NCBI GenBank assembly: GCA_900618425.1
Contig: UZAN01039378.1
Coordinates: 140,238-204,237, forward strand
Origin: Echinostoma caproni
Taxonomy: Eukaryota; Platyhelminthes; Trematoda; Plagiorchiida; Echinostomatidae
Length of the DNA: 64,000 bases
Direction of reading: 5' to 3'
Within the stretch, counting starts at the first letter, position 1; each line of letters opens with the position of its first letter. Below the pieces are notes generated by a model that was not told the DNA's origin, did no database searches, and saw only the letters and a program-made list of their open reading frames with translations. Both the position numbers and the translations under genes were made by a program. Below are positions 49,101 to 63,682 of this stretch, piece by piece.

Positions 49101-52100
49101 GAGGGTAGATGATAAAAAGAAATTGCTATTTATCATTCCCATATCCGAATTCCTTATTGTATATCACGGTAACTTTCTTGACTATGGGGCTGACTTGGGG
49201 TCCAGCCTAATGAAAACGAATTTCTGCGCTATGTTTTAGATGAGTTGGTTAAGAAAGTTCATTTACCCTAAACAGTCTTTGGCACACCATTTATTTAAAT
49301 GTTGAAAGTACTGTAAAGCTGTTTTACCGTTATCAAGTGCCACAAGAAGCATTCCTCTACTGAGTTCCCGGAAGTTGGAACCCGGGAATTTATTCATGGA
49401 ATTTAGTCTGGTGAATCTCTCGACTGTTTTTCATTCCCAAACTCTTCATGTTTGTTTTCCACTAATGTGCAGATGCAGTCAAGTGATGCAGAATAACAGT
49501 ATTCTCACCCATCTGCAAACTTTTCACAATATTGCAGTGCCGCAATAGCCTGATTCCCCCTTTTCCGTGATTACGGGCATTCTATTAATGAACGCATCTT
49601 TTTGAGCCCATATTTTCTATTTTCATGCATTGCCCAACAGTCCTGTTCATTGCCATCGGTAAACTCTTATTGTCACAACCGCTTAGTGCAAAAGCATCGT
49701 GTTTTTAAGTGAATGCTGATTGTTTAGGACAAGTAATTATCGTCATTCAAAATGCGGTTTTCCCTGTCTATTTTTGCTAACATCCCACGGGATAACGCAA
49801 ACGAATAATTTTTCACGCGTCCCAACCTCATTTCTGCCTGGCTAAATTTAAAGTGCGTGAAATTTTTTTCCAAATGATGGCAAATGCAGTGTGTACGTGC
49901 AGTATACCAGGTGTGGGGACATTGTCTGAAAACTGCAGTTATTCACCTAGTAGACCCTAATGACATAGGTTTTCTGGAATAGCATCAAGGTGTCTTAAAC
50001 AGATAATTCAAACCAGTGTACATCTGTTTGGTCATTATTATTTTGGGCAAGATGAATGTAGGCTATACGGCTTACCAATAACTTTGATTTGATTTGTCTC
50101 GTTTATACGTCATATGGATGGTAACTGCGTGCATTATAATGTGATTCCTACTGCTTTGAAGGTTCAAATCACTATTTTCAGAAACGTGCGCATTTTATCC
50201 GGAACAAGTGGGCAACGAATGTATCATTTTCTTTATTTGAACAGTACCCATTTGTTTAAAGTTTTTTGTGTCTAACACTAGTGCTGTTTGTATTTTATTC
50301 GAATTACTGAATACAAAGTAAAACATTCAGTGACCAGGATGGCAATTATAACAGACAAAAGTTGCTTGGAGGTAACCAAATCGGTGGATGCCGGTGCAAT
50401 TCGGACCGACAATCTGAGATTCTATTCGCATGAGTATCGCCGCCTTCTCATTGTTAGACTTGCTACTGAACCAGGAAACAAGCAATAAACTGTTAGTTTG
50501 CACTGGTTGCTGGATTCAGCGTAACAGTAACAAATACAATTTAAAGAATGCTCCCAGGTGAATTTTCACTGTTTGACGTATTTTCGAATGATCGTGAGAA
50601 TAGTATCAACCTAGATGAAAGTGTAATATACACACAAAGACGTCGAATGTGGTGCTATACTGTGTACGCTTTACCCGACGGCTAACTCATCTGATGTGCA
50701 CTCATAATCATTGAGAACTGTGGCACAAGCCGTTAGAACGATTCACTGTATATTGTGATACGGTAAAAAATCCGCTATTGCAATCGACAAGTTTTCATGC
50801 TTCCGTTTAAACAGTGAGTTCTCGGGTTCCATTATTTGTTGGGTTTGTTTGCATTGCTGTTCAGAAGTGGTAAGGCCAAAACGATGATACATTGCAATTC
50901 ACAGGTCCGACCTATATTTCGCTTACTTTGTAAACAAACGCATTCATTATGCAATTCAGTTATTGATGAAGCAATGGATATATAAATATAGTTGGAGAGC
51001 TCTTAATTGGACCAATGAATTCGCAAATCTGATGAGACCTATTCGGGTTGAAGCATTCGTACAGGGCATCTTAAGTCTCATTCCACTTGCTCCGTGTATG
51101 AAAAAATTCACTTTTTACTCAAATAAAATCCTCACTGCTCTTATAAATTATGACTTCCTGTCAACGTAAGGATCGTTTTTCTTCTTTTGGATCAAATCGA
51201 ATCAGATTTTCTTTAGCAAGATCAAGGGTGACACGCTGAGTCACAATCAAAGCTGACTAGCTGAGGATGAACAAAGGAGAGCAACGTAATCACCTGCAGC
51301 AAGTCATTCAATATAATCGTTAAGAATACTCTTTCTAAGTCTCAAAATAACGTGGAGTTGGTTTTGAAAAACTAGAAATTCGCTCTCAGTATCATGTATC
51401 AGCCATGATAAAGCCCGCAGTTAAAACGAGTTTTTTTCAATTCTCACTTGTTGTGCTCAAAAATTAAACATCAAAATCATGCTGCATAGACAACATTGAG
51501 CCTGTCCATGCCTCCAAAATAATTTTAAATTTACGCTTGGATTCAGGGCTGGTTTGCGTTTGTCAGTGGTTGGGCTCCTGTATAACTACTTTGATGATTT
51601 CCGGTTTCATTCCGACCTTGTCTGATACAAAACAGTTGAGTGGAATGAACACAGAGTTCCTCCCGGGTAATGACTATAAATACGTTTAAAACGTTTAAGA
51701 TTTTAGCTGACCACAATATACTGAACGCTGGAAATTGTGACAAAAGATAGGTTAAAAAGTGCTTAACCAATAAGCTATGTTGGCCCGACCAAACAATTCA
51801 CTTAAAACTCACTTTTTGAGAAACTTATTTCTGGTTGTGAGTGAAAATTTGTTTTTATAGATTTTACGTTTCGAATCATCTCTGTTTATCTGTTGCATTT
51901 TGCCTAAACAAAAATTCATGTATTTCATTCATTCGCTTCTCTGTTGAGTTTCTAAACATTAAAAATCGAAATTACTCATGCAAGAACAAATTGCTCTTGT
52001 AGACATTCATAGTTTTTGGTATAATTTGTAAAGATGAATCCATTTTAAATTCCGTTAACTGATAACAGTATACCACTAAACTGCAGGCTAATCTTAATTA

Positions 52101-52162
52101 TTTATAATATTTATTCATAAGCGCCTAACTTCAGCTCGAAGATGAGTGTGTTTTCTGCACAG
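46178..52162. other. Long stretch without a recognisable gene
   Basis: AT-rich DNA. An 89-codon hydrophobic, Tyr-rich frame at 48764-49033 and others show no domain. No transposon or RNA gene was recognised. Confidence 0.45.
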
Positions 52163-52249
52163 GGACGAAAGCCGGGGCCGCGCAAAACCGTCGGTAGTAG
52201 GAGAGATCAATGCAGAAAAAACTTAGGCCTGTTTCTAGCAGCGGAGACC
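52163..52249 (+). CDS. Candidate 87-nt phase 0-0 exon, basic peptide
   Basis: A segment of 87 bases (29 codons) is bounded by an acceptor TTTTCTGCACAG and a donor ACC|GTAGGT. Only the frame that starts at the first base is open throughout; the other two contain stops. The peptide is strongly basic at its start (GRKPGPRKTVGSRRDQCRK) and more hydrophobic at its end (LGLFLAAET). The exon is GC-rich compared with its flanks. Because it is a multiple of three it could be skipped without a frame change. No family is recognised and no partner exon could be assigned. Confidence 0.25.
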
Positions 52250-55200
52250 GTAGGTATTTCAAAGTTCTACATTTTCAGTATCTGATTCGCAATAATTAGT
52301 TACGTTTGAAATTGTACATTATATCAGCACAGTTAACTCAGACCTGGTGATAGGCTGATCGTTGTCTGAAACTGTAATCCCATGGATAGCGTAGAACATG
52401 ACCGAACTACATAAATATTTCTATATTGATTTTGGAAAGTAGAAGGCGATATATATATAACTGACACCAATGCACAAGTTCACTACAATTCAGTCTTACG
52501 CCATTGTCTGTTACTTTCTCATGCCAAGTGTTCTAATGAAACGTTTATTTAGGATATTTATAGTACCCTTCTAATATTATCTTTGCCTATTGCACATTGT
52601 CTATAAACAAACCATTAGCAAGTATAATGGAACCCCGAACTTGGAAAGCCAGCACACAGTCGACGCATTGCTCGTGTGGATGGAGTACAGCATTTAAATA
52701 CAAACGCGATATTCCAATTCCAAGTCAACAACTCAGGCACCTAAGCAAAGCGTTCCATTCCGTTCGCAACCACCTGATCATTTGAGGGAGAATCACTGAG
52801 ACTAAGAATTCCATGGCGGCCAGAAATACATTACGTTTAACATGATTATGGGAGAAGTCAGTAAGTGCTCACCACATTATGCAACTTTTGGAGTGGTAAA
52901 ACAGCACCGAGTTTACAGCGCACTTCTTTCTAAAAAACAAAACTTAGAGGAACGCTGTTTGATTACTCGCAGTATGCTTGTTTGAACAGCATGGTATTTA
53001 GATGTGCGAAACACTCTTGGTCATCCTATGCACCTGTTGAAGTGTTCCATTTACAGTACGGATGAAGTGTATTATTCTAGATAGAAGTATCCCAATCAAC
53101 GATACTTCCATGTCTTCTAAAAGTTCGATCCGGTATTTTGTGGGATAAACTTTGTTTGACTGAGGTGTTTACTTTCGAACTTCCTGGAAATATGAAGGGT
53201 GGGCAGCCAGCCTTCCTTTGCCCTGGTGATGAATTATGTTCTTTTCGAGATCCTGTAGCAAGATTTCAAGCAGTCCACCGACGACTTTAGCGCAATCCAC
53301 TAACTAATGCTCTAACCTCATCGTAGTGCGTATTAGAGCCTATATGGCTTCTGAAAGCGTGTCATTGATTACTGTGTTGCTATTGCTGCCATTTTGACCC
53401 GATTTGTGGCACATTTCTTGCGCCTATAGGCCGAAAGTATTTTCATCAACAAATTTGACGAGTTGCGATCACCTTTTTTGCGGCAGTATCCAAGCTTCAC
53501 TTTTCCTATGATGAGCTGGGTGATGTGAATAGCATTAAATGCCATAGATACGCCTTATAAATCAGCTTTATCCATCGACTGATCAGTGGCGTTGGCAGTG
53601 TCTCTTAAAAATTCCTGGAGCATTTATGTCGAGCGCCATAGTGCAATAGAAGGGTATCTGAAAAGCATACGATATCTATTCAGAAGTCGTGTGGTGTGTG
53701 TAACATCAAGTGTTGACGTCCAATGTCTCAGAATGTTGCCACGTTTTAGCAACCACCATCAATTTGTTGGCGAGAATCGAAAACCAAGAAATATAAATAA
53801 TTATCCCGGTCACTGAAGGAGCCAGAGATATTACATCTCGGACAAGCCATATAATGAATGACTTTTGTGACAGTTGTCGGGAGTTTTCCGGGATCTGTTC
53901 CAGTTTGAGAGTCACTGGGATTTTATTAAAGGTAAGCCCCTTCCGTATAACTAATAACTAAATGTTGGCCTTATTGGGTTGCAGAGATCTCCGTCACCTC
54001 GGGATTCAGAAAATAATCAGCAACCTTCAACATGGACTTGTCAACCCTCTGAAAGGTTTTCGGGGTATGGCCAGTGCAGTTTAAGAGCATATATGTAGAG
54101 TCAACAGGAGATACTTAAGCATCAAATATAGACTAGAGACTGGTGCTCAGTCCTTTCGGAACCAGCGAACCTATTACTGAGCTCACCTCATCAAAGGATA
54201 AAGCAATAATAATAAATAACCCCCAAATTACTGAAGTGATTCTTCGAAAACGGATTTCATCGGGTGTTCTAAATGATTATAGTCAGGAAAAATTTATCCT
54301 GATCATTTTCTGTTGGGTCAAGTTCGTAAATCGAACAATTTCATCTCCATCCTGTGGTATTGTGAAAAACAATGCCTTTCTAACATCATGATTGATTTTT
54401 CGCTTTGAGGCGAAGAATAAAGATTATCTGACAGGAATAACCGATATGGTTAGATCTCAGTTTACATTAGCACACAACGCTAGTACGTGGATGTGTACAA
54501 GGAAAAGAACACGGAACTGTGAACAGGTCTTTCAGATTCAAAGAAAAATGGTTCAGCTCGAACAAAAGTTTGAAGGTTTTCCTTCTTGCATATTTAGTCT
54601 CTGCTGCTTGATCGGGCTATTTATATTCTCTAATAGATCTAGTTTTAAACAGATACACGAAAATTACGAACCACAAATTTAGTCTAGTGTCCTTAAACGC
54701 TGTACATTTTGCATCCTTAAGGGTTGAAAATAACGGTACTTTTGGTTGTTTTGTTGGCACTGGATTGAATCGAGCCACCCCCTCTCCGGATCTGTTCCAT
54801 GTTTAAATACTGTTTTAATTGTCAATAACTTAATACGAAATGCTAAATATCCCGAGATTTCTTTTAGAATGCTAGGAAAAGGAAACGAAGTTTTAAGTAA
54901 CACGCTTTTTCAAAGTTAACTCCTTTTATCTTGTACTACAATCATTTCTTTTCTTCATTAATGCAGCAGACTGAAGCTGGTAACCTTTTGAGATAAATAA
55001 TTATGAACAATAATAGTAATCAAGTCGGTTGTATTAAGTAGCCCTGTTTGAAGTCATGTTGACAGTAGCCACTTGAATCAATTCCCGAATAGCCAATACT
55101 AAATTGGATCTCCCGAATTCAAGGTTACTGCTGCATTACGTAAGTCCTGCTCAATGCAAAATGCAATGTTTTAAAGATCAGTGCTGATGATTGTCAATTA

Positions 55201-58200
55201 ACTTTGGTTCTGGCATTGGCATTTAGGTTGCAAACAGGCCGGGTGCGATTAGCTTTTCACCGATTTCGCCAAGACAAATATAGCATTGTTTCCCTTTGTT
55301 TGGCCTTATAAATAGAACAAATGGTACTAAGCTGTTTCAGAAATAATGCTTGACCGCATTTATCAGTGCTTGTTAATTGATGGTTATCAATCATGTGCCA
55401 GAATGCCATGTCAGTAGCTCACTTCTGAGTAGCGATTGGCGTTTTCTTTCTTTTACTCGAGAAACCATCAATTCGCTTGCCATGTCACTCAAACAGTCTT
55501 ACTCACCATCTGAAAGGATAAGGTATACCGGAATGATAAATAAAGTAGAATATTTACCGAGTAAGAGATTAAAATTGACACAGTGATTCGAACAAGTTTT
55601 GTAACAATACCCGTTTTTTCGTCAACTGAAAAATTTCATTTTCCAACCAAGAAGAAACCGAATAAAATCTTTCAAAGATTTAATAATGTAAAGGTTGCAC
55701 CACGAATTTCCCAAAAATTCACAGGGTCGGAAGTGTTCCATTTCTTCCATCGAGCAATTTTGAATATGTTTGGCTGTGGGAAGGGATTATGTGAAAATTC
55801 GTTTCAACAGTGTTATATTGGCATTAAGTCAATTGCGAGAAACTGATACTTTTATAGTTTTTAATTTTGATTAAAGCCACACTAATTCCAATGGTTCTAT
55901 TGTCTATTCAATTTAAAACACTTGTTCGTGAACGAGCAGCCGTTCACATTGACCTCCGGTCATTTTTGTATTGCTCAGATTGTTGAAAGTACTGTGTCCG
56001 TATTAATTTGTGGCACAATCACTTAATTTGAAGCATAAAATGTTCATATGGACTTTAGATTAGAGACCGGAATTTGGCTCACTGTCATAAACAGGTGTGT
56101 TTTCAGCAGTGCTTGATCTTTAGGTCATAACATTTAGTCTGTTAGTCCACCCCGTTGTTGTCCACGTACTTCAGGAGTCATAAGAATAGTGTCAACTGTG
56201 TCCAGACTCCATGGTGACATAATATTTAAGCAAGAAAAAGTGATTCGATAAATAGCTCAGAGCCTCCTCCGGATTTATTTTAAACCAAGATGCATCGGCT
56301 AATATGATGTTTGTAGTTGCGTTAAGACAGGTATCTATTTTAACTAGTGAAGTGTTCCAAATCGTGCATGGATGAATTGAATTTTCGTAATTTCTCTTTC
56401 ACTTGAATAATTAACCCCGGTAAATCGGTGAATATGCACCGTTTTTATCTCCAAGGTCGAGCGAGAATCCATCGTTTCTGTTGATGCGTATGGTCACATC
56501 TTGTCTAATGCGTCCATTTGGGATGAGGCCCAATTTAATAACCTTTTCTAGGGAACCGAAGGATATTGCCTTACATTGTTGGGGAGTGTTGGGTTGGTTT
56601 GAAAAGCTTGAAGTATGGATTTAGGATAAACAGTATTTTATTTCTCTGGGTGGCTACTGTAAAAGTATGAAAACGAACGATGTTGAAATGAATCCCTAAT
56701 GTGTCCCCAGTGCACGAGTACATTTACCTCTCGTATTTTTGGTGTACACGCTCGTAGTTGGACTGACTTTCTCTTTCTCTACCGAAATTATTTACGGAGC
56801 ACGAGCTCGCTTCAGGTTGCTCTCCTCTAGCAGGTCTGATGATAGGAATATGTGCTGCCTCATTACTCAGTGAATCAAGTGTGTTAGAATACATAACAAT
56901 CAGAATATCGGTAGTGCTTCATCTCATTGCAGCAACAGGTATCCGTCTGTACAGATATTCATTGAAAATGGAAGGAAATCTTTGTATAACGAGGTGTGTT
57001 GAATAATTTTATAAGATCGGGTTTATAGACAAGGTTTTTCCTTCTAGGCATTTGATAATAGATGTTGAACATTCAATCATAGCACTATTCTTACTTTTAA
57101 GGTTAAAGATTTTTTGCAACAGCCAATGTAAAACCAGATCATCGGTTGTCGGTTTTGTTTGCTTAGTTTCCAACATTTGCACCAGCGTGGTAATTTAGAG
57201 CGTGATGTTTTTTCTGAAGTAATACACTTTGGAATATCTATTGCATGAGATTTCAACTCTGAGGTTATAAGAAAAATCCGTAATTTTGCGTTCATCTCAT
57301 ACACAAGGCATGTCCCCCTTGATCAATTTGTTTATTGATCGCTGATTTGAAATAAGTCTAGTTTTACCTAGTTTTTTATTAAATGCAGTGCACAGAATGC
57401 AATAATCGTGATGCGGCATAGGTGGTCATCTAATATCAGATTATCTGCAGACCTAGAGCTGTTGTGTTCTGTACGATGCATACGGGCAATAAAGTTAAAA
57501 TAAATTATTTAGCCGCATAGTTTGGGATACTGTTGAAGTCTAATGGAGTCGCTCAAGTCTAGCCTTCTCTACACGAAACTGTTTTTGAACTCAAATAGTT
57601 TTGGTCAATGGACAATTCCATCCTCATTACTTTACATCCCATCTTGTCTCATACTGCCAGGTAAACATTTTTTGCTTTCTCAAGCCCGAATTATGCTGCT
57701 TTTGAGTGCTCCAAATCCTCAACGTGCACATATTTTTAAACCTGATTAAAGCTTCATTTCTACCGGCACAATCTGTTGATGAGCATCAGCTGACTTAAAT
57801 AATTGCATCATTTTTGGCGTGTGATGTTTCAGCGAATCAGACTGAAATTCGTATGATATTACTTGCTTAGAATAGCATTATTAATCTAATATGCGTAACG
57901 CAGTAAATCCAAGTAACATATGTTGAAAAGCGTAGTAAACATCACCCAACTACCAGGGTTACACTTGTTCAATGTTTGATGGAGCTGATACTAATATATA
58001 TAGTTGTTCTTTGGTGATTAACAGGCGAATAGTTATAAAATAAAGCCGTCTATTCATATTTCAATGAAGATGACACACATTCAGCCATCTCTCGTCATCA
58101 TTTCTAAAAAAGTAACACTTATGAGTTCGAACTCTCGAGAAATCCATGAAAACTAGATTAGGCCACTCATTGTACTTAAAAATAAGTTGCTCCTACCAAC

Positions 58201-58749
58201 CAGATGTTCGAAGTTTTGTAGTGCAATCAGGACTTTAAGTAGTTTTCTACTGAAGTTAACCCACACGTGTTGATGATAAACAGATTATTCGTGATTTTAA
58301 CCATAAAGACTCTAAGGAACTTGATGAAAGGTTTCTCACGTTTAAATTTATATATATACACATTGCATGTGCTAAAATTTAAGAAAATTAATGAACCTGA
58401 TCGTTCTTAGTCAATAATTTTGACGGAATATGCACTTAAGCTGGATATAATGTTCTTGGATACATTCGATTGGTGTTTAGATAATTAGAGCTTCATAACA
58501 GTGACTGGGTCATCAAAAAAGAAGACTGTTAACATGTCGCATCAAATAATATACACCATCGTCCACTATGATGTTTTCAAAGCTGTTTCTACACACCATA
58601 TTCCATATTAAATCTATCAACCCCAACTAGGTTGAGTACCAACGCTCTCCGTTCACAACTATTCACCTTGACTCACTGTTACATTACATTTTAGCTGGAA
58701 TAGATATAAAAGTTAAAACTTGAAATTCATATTTTGATTGATGATATAG
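52250..58749. other. Long stretch without a recognisable gene
   Basis: AT-rich DNA. Frames at 54143-54391 and 54392-54682 (plus) and 54679-54903 (minus) have no firm domain assignment. A 62-codon frame at 52597-52785 has coding-like composition but no acceptor. Confidence 0.45.
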
Positions 58750-58864
58750 GTAGTGCTGGAAGAGACATACGTTTACTACAATGCTGAGGCATACATTTCT
58801 CTCTACACCGCACAATTCCTACTCGACTATTTCGCAAACCCCGTGCAATGTATACGCGTTAATG
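58750..58864 (+). CDS. Candidate internal exon, unknown protein
   Basis: A 115-base segment lies between ATATAG and ATG|GTAAAT, the latter a good donor. The frame starting at 58750 is open and encodes an aromatic-rich stretch, VYYNAEAYISLYTAQFLLDY, that could be a helix packed in a protein core or membrane. The same frame stays open for 119 codons in total (to 59112), so the exact 3' border is uncertain. The pyrimidine tract before the acceptor is weak. I do not recognise the family. With the candidates at 60842, 63411 and 63683 it may belong to one plus-strand gene. Confidence 0.3.
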
Positions 58865-60841
58865 GTAAATTATCTGTCCCGATAATCTACTCTGTTGGTG
58901 TTCTACAGGACACAAACGTTTTATCCTTTCTATTTTACCTGTGTTCACCTAAATTGCTCCTGGTTTCAGGTGCTCTAACTACTCAGTCTGCTAACAGTGC
59001 CCTTCACGAGCTACCATTGTTCAGACGAAACTTTTCACTTCAAAAACACAGGAGAATATTTCACTCATTATCGATGTGTCTGAAAATTTTAATCTGTATA
59101 TGGAGCTCATGAAATACTCCAATGCTCTTCCTCATTAAGAAAGAGTGTCCTGTAGAAAACATTCAATATCGTTCAAATATAACTGTGTACGGTGATCCAG
59201 ACTTGTGCTAATTTTTCAAGGTGTTTTCGTTTCCCGAGATGATACTCAGTCTGAACTTTTTAGTTCGATTTTTACCACGATAAGAAGGGTTTCTTTCTAT
59301 ATTCTTGGTCTTTATTCATATTTCGTGCCCCTGCATCTGATCAAAAAGTGTTTGCATTTGAATTCATCCCTATTTGAGTGGAAGAGCTGATTCGTTTATT
59401 CCTTGAATTGTTATATTTCCAAGTGGATTTCTTTGTTCTCATCCGTTCAATACAGCTACTTTCAACAACTCACACACATCCTTTGCACACTGATCCAAGG
59501 AAATGTATCTAAACGTCAGGCATCTATTTAAACTCGAGACTCCTATCCGCATGTATTTCCGCAATATAATAAATTGCAGGTTGCTCAGTCAACCCAACAT
59601 TAAACGAAAAAAGATTTTTTCTCAGTAAATGTTTGTAGTAATTTAGACATTGAGACTGAAGCATCGAAAGATTGATTATCTAAAAAGCAAAATAAGTGAG
59701 TGAGTCTCTCGGCAGTTGGAACGTTATACGTCACAGTATTTTTACATTAATCGTGTGGTCTTCTTCCAAGATGCTTGAACAATGCCCAAGCAAGTGAACT
59801 GGATGAGAGTTCAACATTTCTATTCAGCGCATGACAAGATCATCATCATGGTAAGATCTTGGCTATAAAACGTTTACATAGATCTGACGGACCGATAAAA
59901 AGGTTAGTCTAATGAAATCCAAACTTTATTCCCGTATGTACAACTTAGTTTGCTAAAATCAACACAAAAGTGGCATTTATTCGGATCAGTTTCATCTTTT
60001 CTTCCAGAATAACGCATAGCCTAAGCTGTGTTATGTAATAGATTTGACTACCCGTATTACCTAAAACATATTCACATTTATTTCGGTTCAGAGGACGTGA
60101 CATTTCATCAAACTGGTAATCTAAGTGCATATGTTGTTCGTAATATCTTTGTTCGAGACTGTTTTCTCTAGACATACCATTCAGTTTATAATTTGAGGGC
60201 ATGTTTTCACAGGATTTATTTGACACTAAGATAGTTTTACTTAGTTTTAGTCTTTTAGTAATTTGCGAACATTCTTTTTAGCAACTTTCATCAGGACGAT
60301 TCCGCTTGCTTTTCATGTTGACTTGTAAGTTTCCACACAACCATATGTAGCGCGCATATCCTTGGGTCCATAGTTTGCTTCATGTTTCGAACCGAGCTCA
60401 GATACTCAGCTGGTCGCTTCGCCGTCCCAATCATTCAGAGGGTACTAAGATTTTGGGAATTTTTTGATGTACAGTTGCTCGTGCAGTCTCCGCCCCTGTG
60501 GCAGTCAGTGAATTAAGATCATAAAGATAATTTTCTTCTTTAAAAATATATGAAATAAGGTTGAAATTGTAAAGCGATAGATACCACAAACGACTATAAT
60601 TCTAGATACTAGTCCGTAATAAACAGATCATTGCTTTTTCATAGGGTAAGAAATGTTCCAATCCGCAAGTTGCATGTGAAGAAGGCTACCGTGAATGGTT
60701 TTATGCTACATGTATCATGCTATAGTCAGTTATCCAACTATATAATCTGTAGCATTAGTGAGGCGGATACCATAAACTGCTCCTCTGCATTCATTCTCAT
60801 TAGGCACATTCATAATTAAGCGCTACACTGTCACCCCACAG
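58865..60841. other. Possible intron; nothing else recognised
   Basis: AT-rich DNA between two exon candidates, with no repeat family identified. Confidence 0.3.
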
Positions 60842-61084
60842 AATCTTCAACAACAGTTCGTTAACCCGATAATGCCAGTGAATAGACTTCCATCCACTGA
60901 GACTCATATTTTGGATGACTCGCACGTATATCACGAAATGCTTTGTGATAAACAATTGAAACGCTGTGTGATTTCACAAGCTATTCACCGGACGGTGCGG
61001 TGTGACTTGTCATCTGTGTCCGCCAACAGCTCGACTGATGAAACACTGACTCTATCTCACATGAGTCAAGGCAGTCGATATTAG
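60842..61084 (+). CDS. Candidate terminal exon, Ser/Thr-rich C terminus
   Basis: A strong acceptor (ACTGTCACCCCACAG ending at 60841) is followed by 80 codons and a TAG at 61082-61084. The peptide is hydrophilic. Its middle part includes ILDDSHVYHEMLCDKQLKRC and its end is rich in serine and threonine (SSVSANSSTDETLTLSHMSQ), as is common for cytoplasmic tails. No domain or membrane segment is visible. The GC content is higher than in the flanks. I do not recognise the protein. The quality of the acceptor and the composition make it one of the better exon candidates in the window. Confidence 0.35.
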   Translation, partial: NLQQQFVNPIMPVNRLPSTETHILDDSHVYHEMLCDKQLKRCVISQAIHRTVRCDLSSVSANSSTDETLTLSHMSQGSRY

Positions 61085-63410
61085 CGCAATACCGTTGATG
61101 TTTCAGGCTGAAACACATCATGAAACTACCTCATTTTGGAGTATAGGAGCAGATCGGATTAGATTGTGACCGTAACCGGAAAATCATGAATGGTGCAGGT
61201 AATTGAAAGTGACATATTCAGCTACCTTCAATTCAAGTGTAACCTGGTGCATCTAATTATGCAAAAGAATAAAGCACAAAGCGGTACTGAAACGATAAAT
61301 TTATGTACAAGAATCTTAGTATCTTTAATTGGGTTATTTCGGATGATCAATATGAACAGGTTTCATAAATCAAGCTGCGGAACGGCACCTCATAATCATT
61401 ACTTTTCGATGTGCGAATATAGCATTTCCTATGTGACCCCTTCCACGAGAACGTACATATAGTCAGTTGTTTTGGTTAGTAGGTTCGCCTTTAGTGCTAC
61501 AGTACTACTACTACCCGGGGGCGGTATCCTGTATTCGTACGTAGAGCAATATTTTTCTTCAAAATTACCATTTACCTGTTCTTTCTTGAAGCATAAAATA
61601 GCTATTATTTTGACGTATCATGCAATCTGAACCGCAAACGGTTCGTCTCTGGTCTTGTTAATTTTGTGAACTCTGTTAACCATGACAAAAACCATCGTGG
61701 TACTTCATAAACAAATCACAGTGAACTGTCAACAATAGCAAAGTTGCAGTAGAATTAGAGTTTTTTGGAAAATCATTATTTAAATTTCTCGTAGATACCA
61801 AATTGTCGGCACCAGTCCAACTAAAAGAGATAATCATGCAGACTCACTACAAACCCGGATATATATCTAGTATAGTCAGCGTGGTGCTTACCACTCAAGT
61901 TATTTGATCACTGTCTAGCTGTCTTCAACTTGTTAGCACGTTTCAGGACTGTAGAACCCCTCCAATCCCCCAGCCCCGCCAAACCCAATGAATGTGCAGT
62001 TTTTACTTCCACGCTTTAACCGCTGAGGTTCTCCGTGTTGCTTCTTACCAACTACCCGAACGTCAATGTTAGACAGAAAAGCGCTCATTCGTCACCTTGA
62101 AAGACATATTGAATGTCATTAGAGCATTATCGACCTCCTAATGCACAATGTCTCAGCCGGTATATCAACGCCCTCTGTGTTTCACTTATGTAACTGGTTA
62201 CTATGGTTGCATCTGTGAGAAGATACCGTGAAGCATACCATTGAAATTGCCTTATTATCACCAGTTGGCACTCTTAACCACCATTGTAAAGATATGCTTT
62301 CCGACTAAAAAATAGCTAGATGGATCTGATTTAAATCTTTGAAATGTTGTATTTTGATCAAACGTAATATCAAATGTATTTTCACCCCCGTTGGACAAAC
62401 CTAAGCACCAGTTGGGGAGCACTTTTATCGAAATCCTTTACCTCAGAAGTTTTGACCATTTCTCTCAGGCTTAAACAGTTATTCTGATTCTACAAAACGA
62501 GAGAAATGTAACATAAAATATTTCTCTTTGGGTTAAAATTCTCATCTGTCGGAAAGAAAACGTAGTGAGGAATTTCATGATTTTCTTCGCAAATTAGCAA
62601 TGAAAAATGCAAATCGCGCTCGTTACATGAAGAAAGAAAGGTTTTTCAATTGCCTCAGGGCAGATTGCACACATTTTGTTTTGATTATTTATATTAGGGA
62701 ACCCGCAAGACATTGAAATTATCAGGATTTTATTTTCACCCAATAACACTGAACTCCAAGCATTTGCAAATAGCGTTTGGACACACTATTTACAACAGAG
62801 AACTGCTGGAGGGCCTAAAGGCGTTGGCACCAAGCGAAGCGTGTAACAGCTAAATTGATTATGGTGTGTGCACTGTGAACCATAAGCATGAATGAACAGT
62901 AGCTGTAGCGATTAAAGATACGGCACAGAAACTTCTATCCGTTTCTATTTAGATAAATGTAATCAGTAAATTGAACTGAGTCGTTATACCTCCATCAATA
63001 CATATAAAATGGTAATTTTAAATTGATTAAGAAATGAAATACAAACATTTGAGTTCCCGCAACCGCTGCTTTTTTTTATCTTATCTCTTTTATTTCAAAA
63101 AATAGATTTAATTATACAAATTTATGTTACGTATTTACTGTGTGGTGGGTTTGTGTTTAAGTCAATAAAAACCTGGATGTGTAAATGATGATCACAATTA
63201 CACACCCCACAGTGTCGTAGACTACTACACGTATTCCTGCAGTGAATTTCGTTTCTCAGGTAGATCACGCGCTTTCTTCAGGACTGGCTTCAAGGAGTAC
63301 ACTTACCCACTTGGGCTTTTTCTAAATTCTTTATAATCATTTCTATCCATCTTACCCACGATAACGGTTTATGTGTAGTTCTACCTGACTTGCATTATTT
63401 TCTTTGAAAG
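61085..63410. other. No feature recognised
   Basis: AT-rich DNA with a small CTACTA array near 61501-61514. A 90-codon frame at 61190-61462 lacks splice borders and domains. Confidence 0.4.
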
Positions 63411-63605
63411 GGAAATGTTATGTTGGGAAATTACAACTACTTAACATATCTAAAGATGTCTCTTGGCAAACAAAACAAAAACACTTTTTACATCAAAGTG
63501 CTGCACAGACCTCTTATTCTAATGGAAATACGAATGGCAGAGTGACGATGTTCAATAATGCATGCAGTCATACTAAATGGTATTCCCAGGTGTTTGAAAT
63601 GAAAC
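63411..63605 (+). CDS. Candidate internal exon (195 nt, phase 1-1)
   Basis: The segment lies between the T-rich acceptor TTTTCTTTGAAAG and the donor AAAC|GTGAGT, which is close to consensus. It is open in one frame, with both borders in phase 1, and is 195 bases long. The peptide is hydrophilic and rich in Ser, Asn and Gln (QSAAQTSYSNGNTNGRVTMF) with no known domain. An earlier donor, CAG|GTGTTT (about 63590), would put the exon end in phase 0, which fits the next candidate at 63683 better. Family not recognised. Confidence 0.35.
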
Positions 63606-63682
63606 GTGAGTGATATCATTAATACCTATTACCTGTTAGTTTCATTTTGAAATCAACAAAATCACATTACTTCACTTTACAG

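Noticed and set aside
54679..54903. A minus-strand frame with weak resemblance to an RT region (NNQKYRYFQP after a possible PVP motif in another frame).
   Set aside because: The resemblance is short, spread over frames and lacks motifs A to C. Not supportable.
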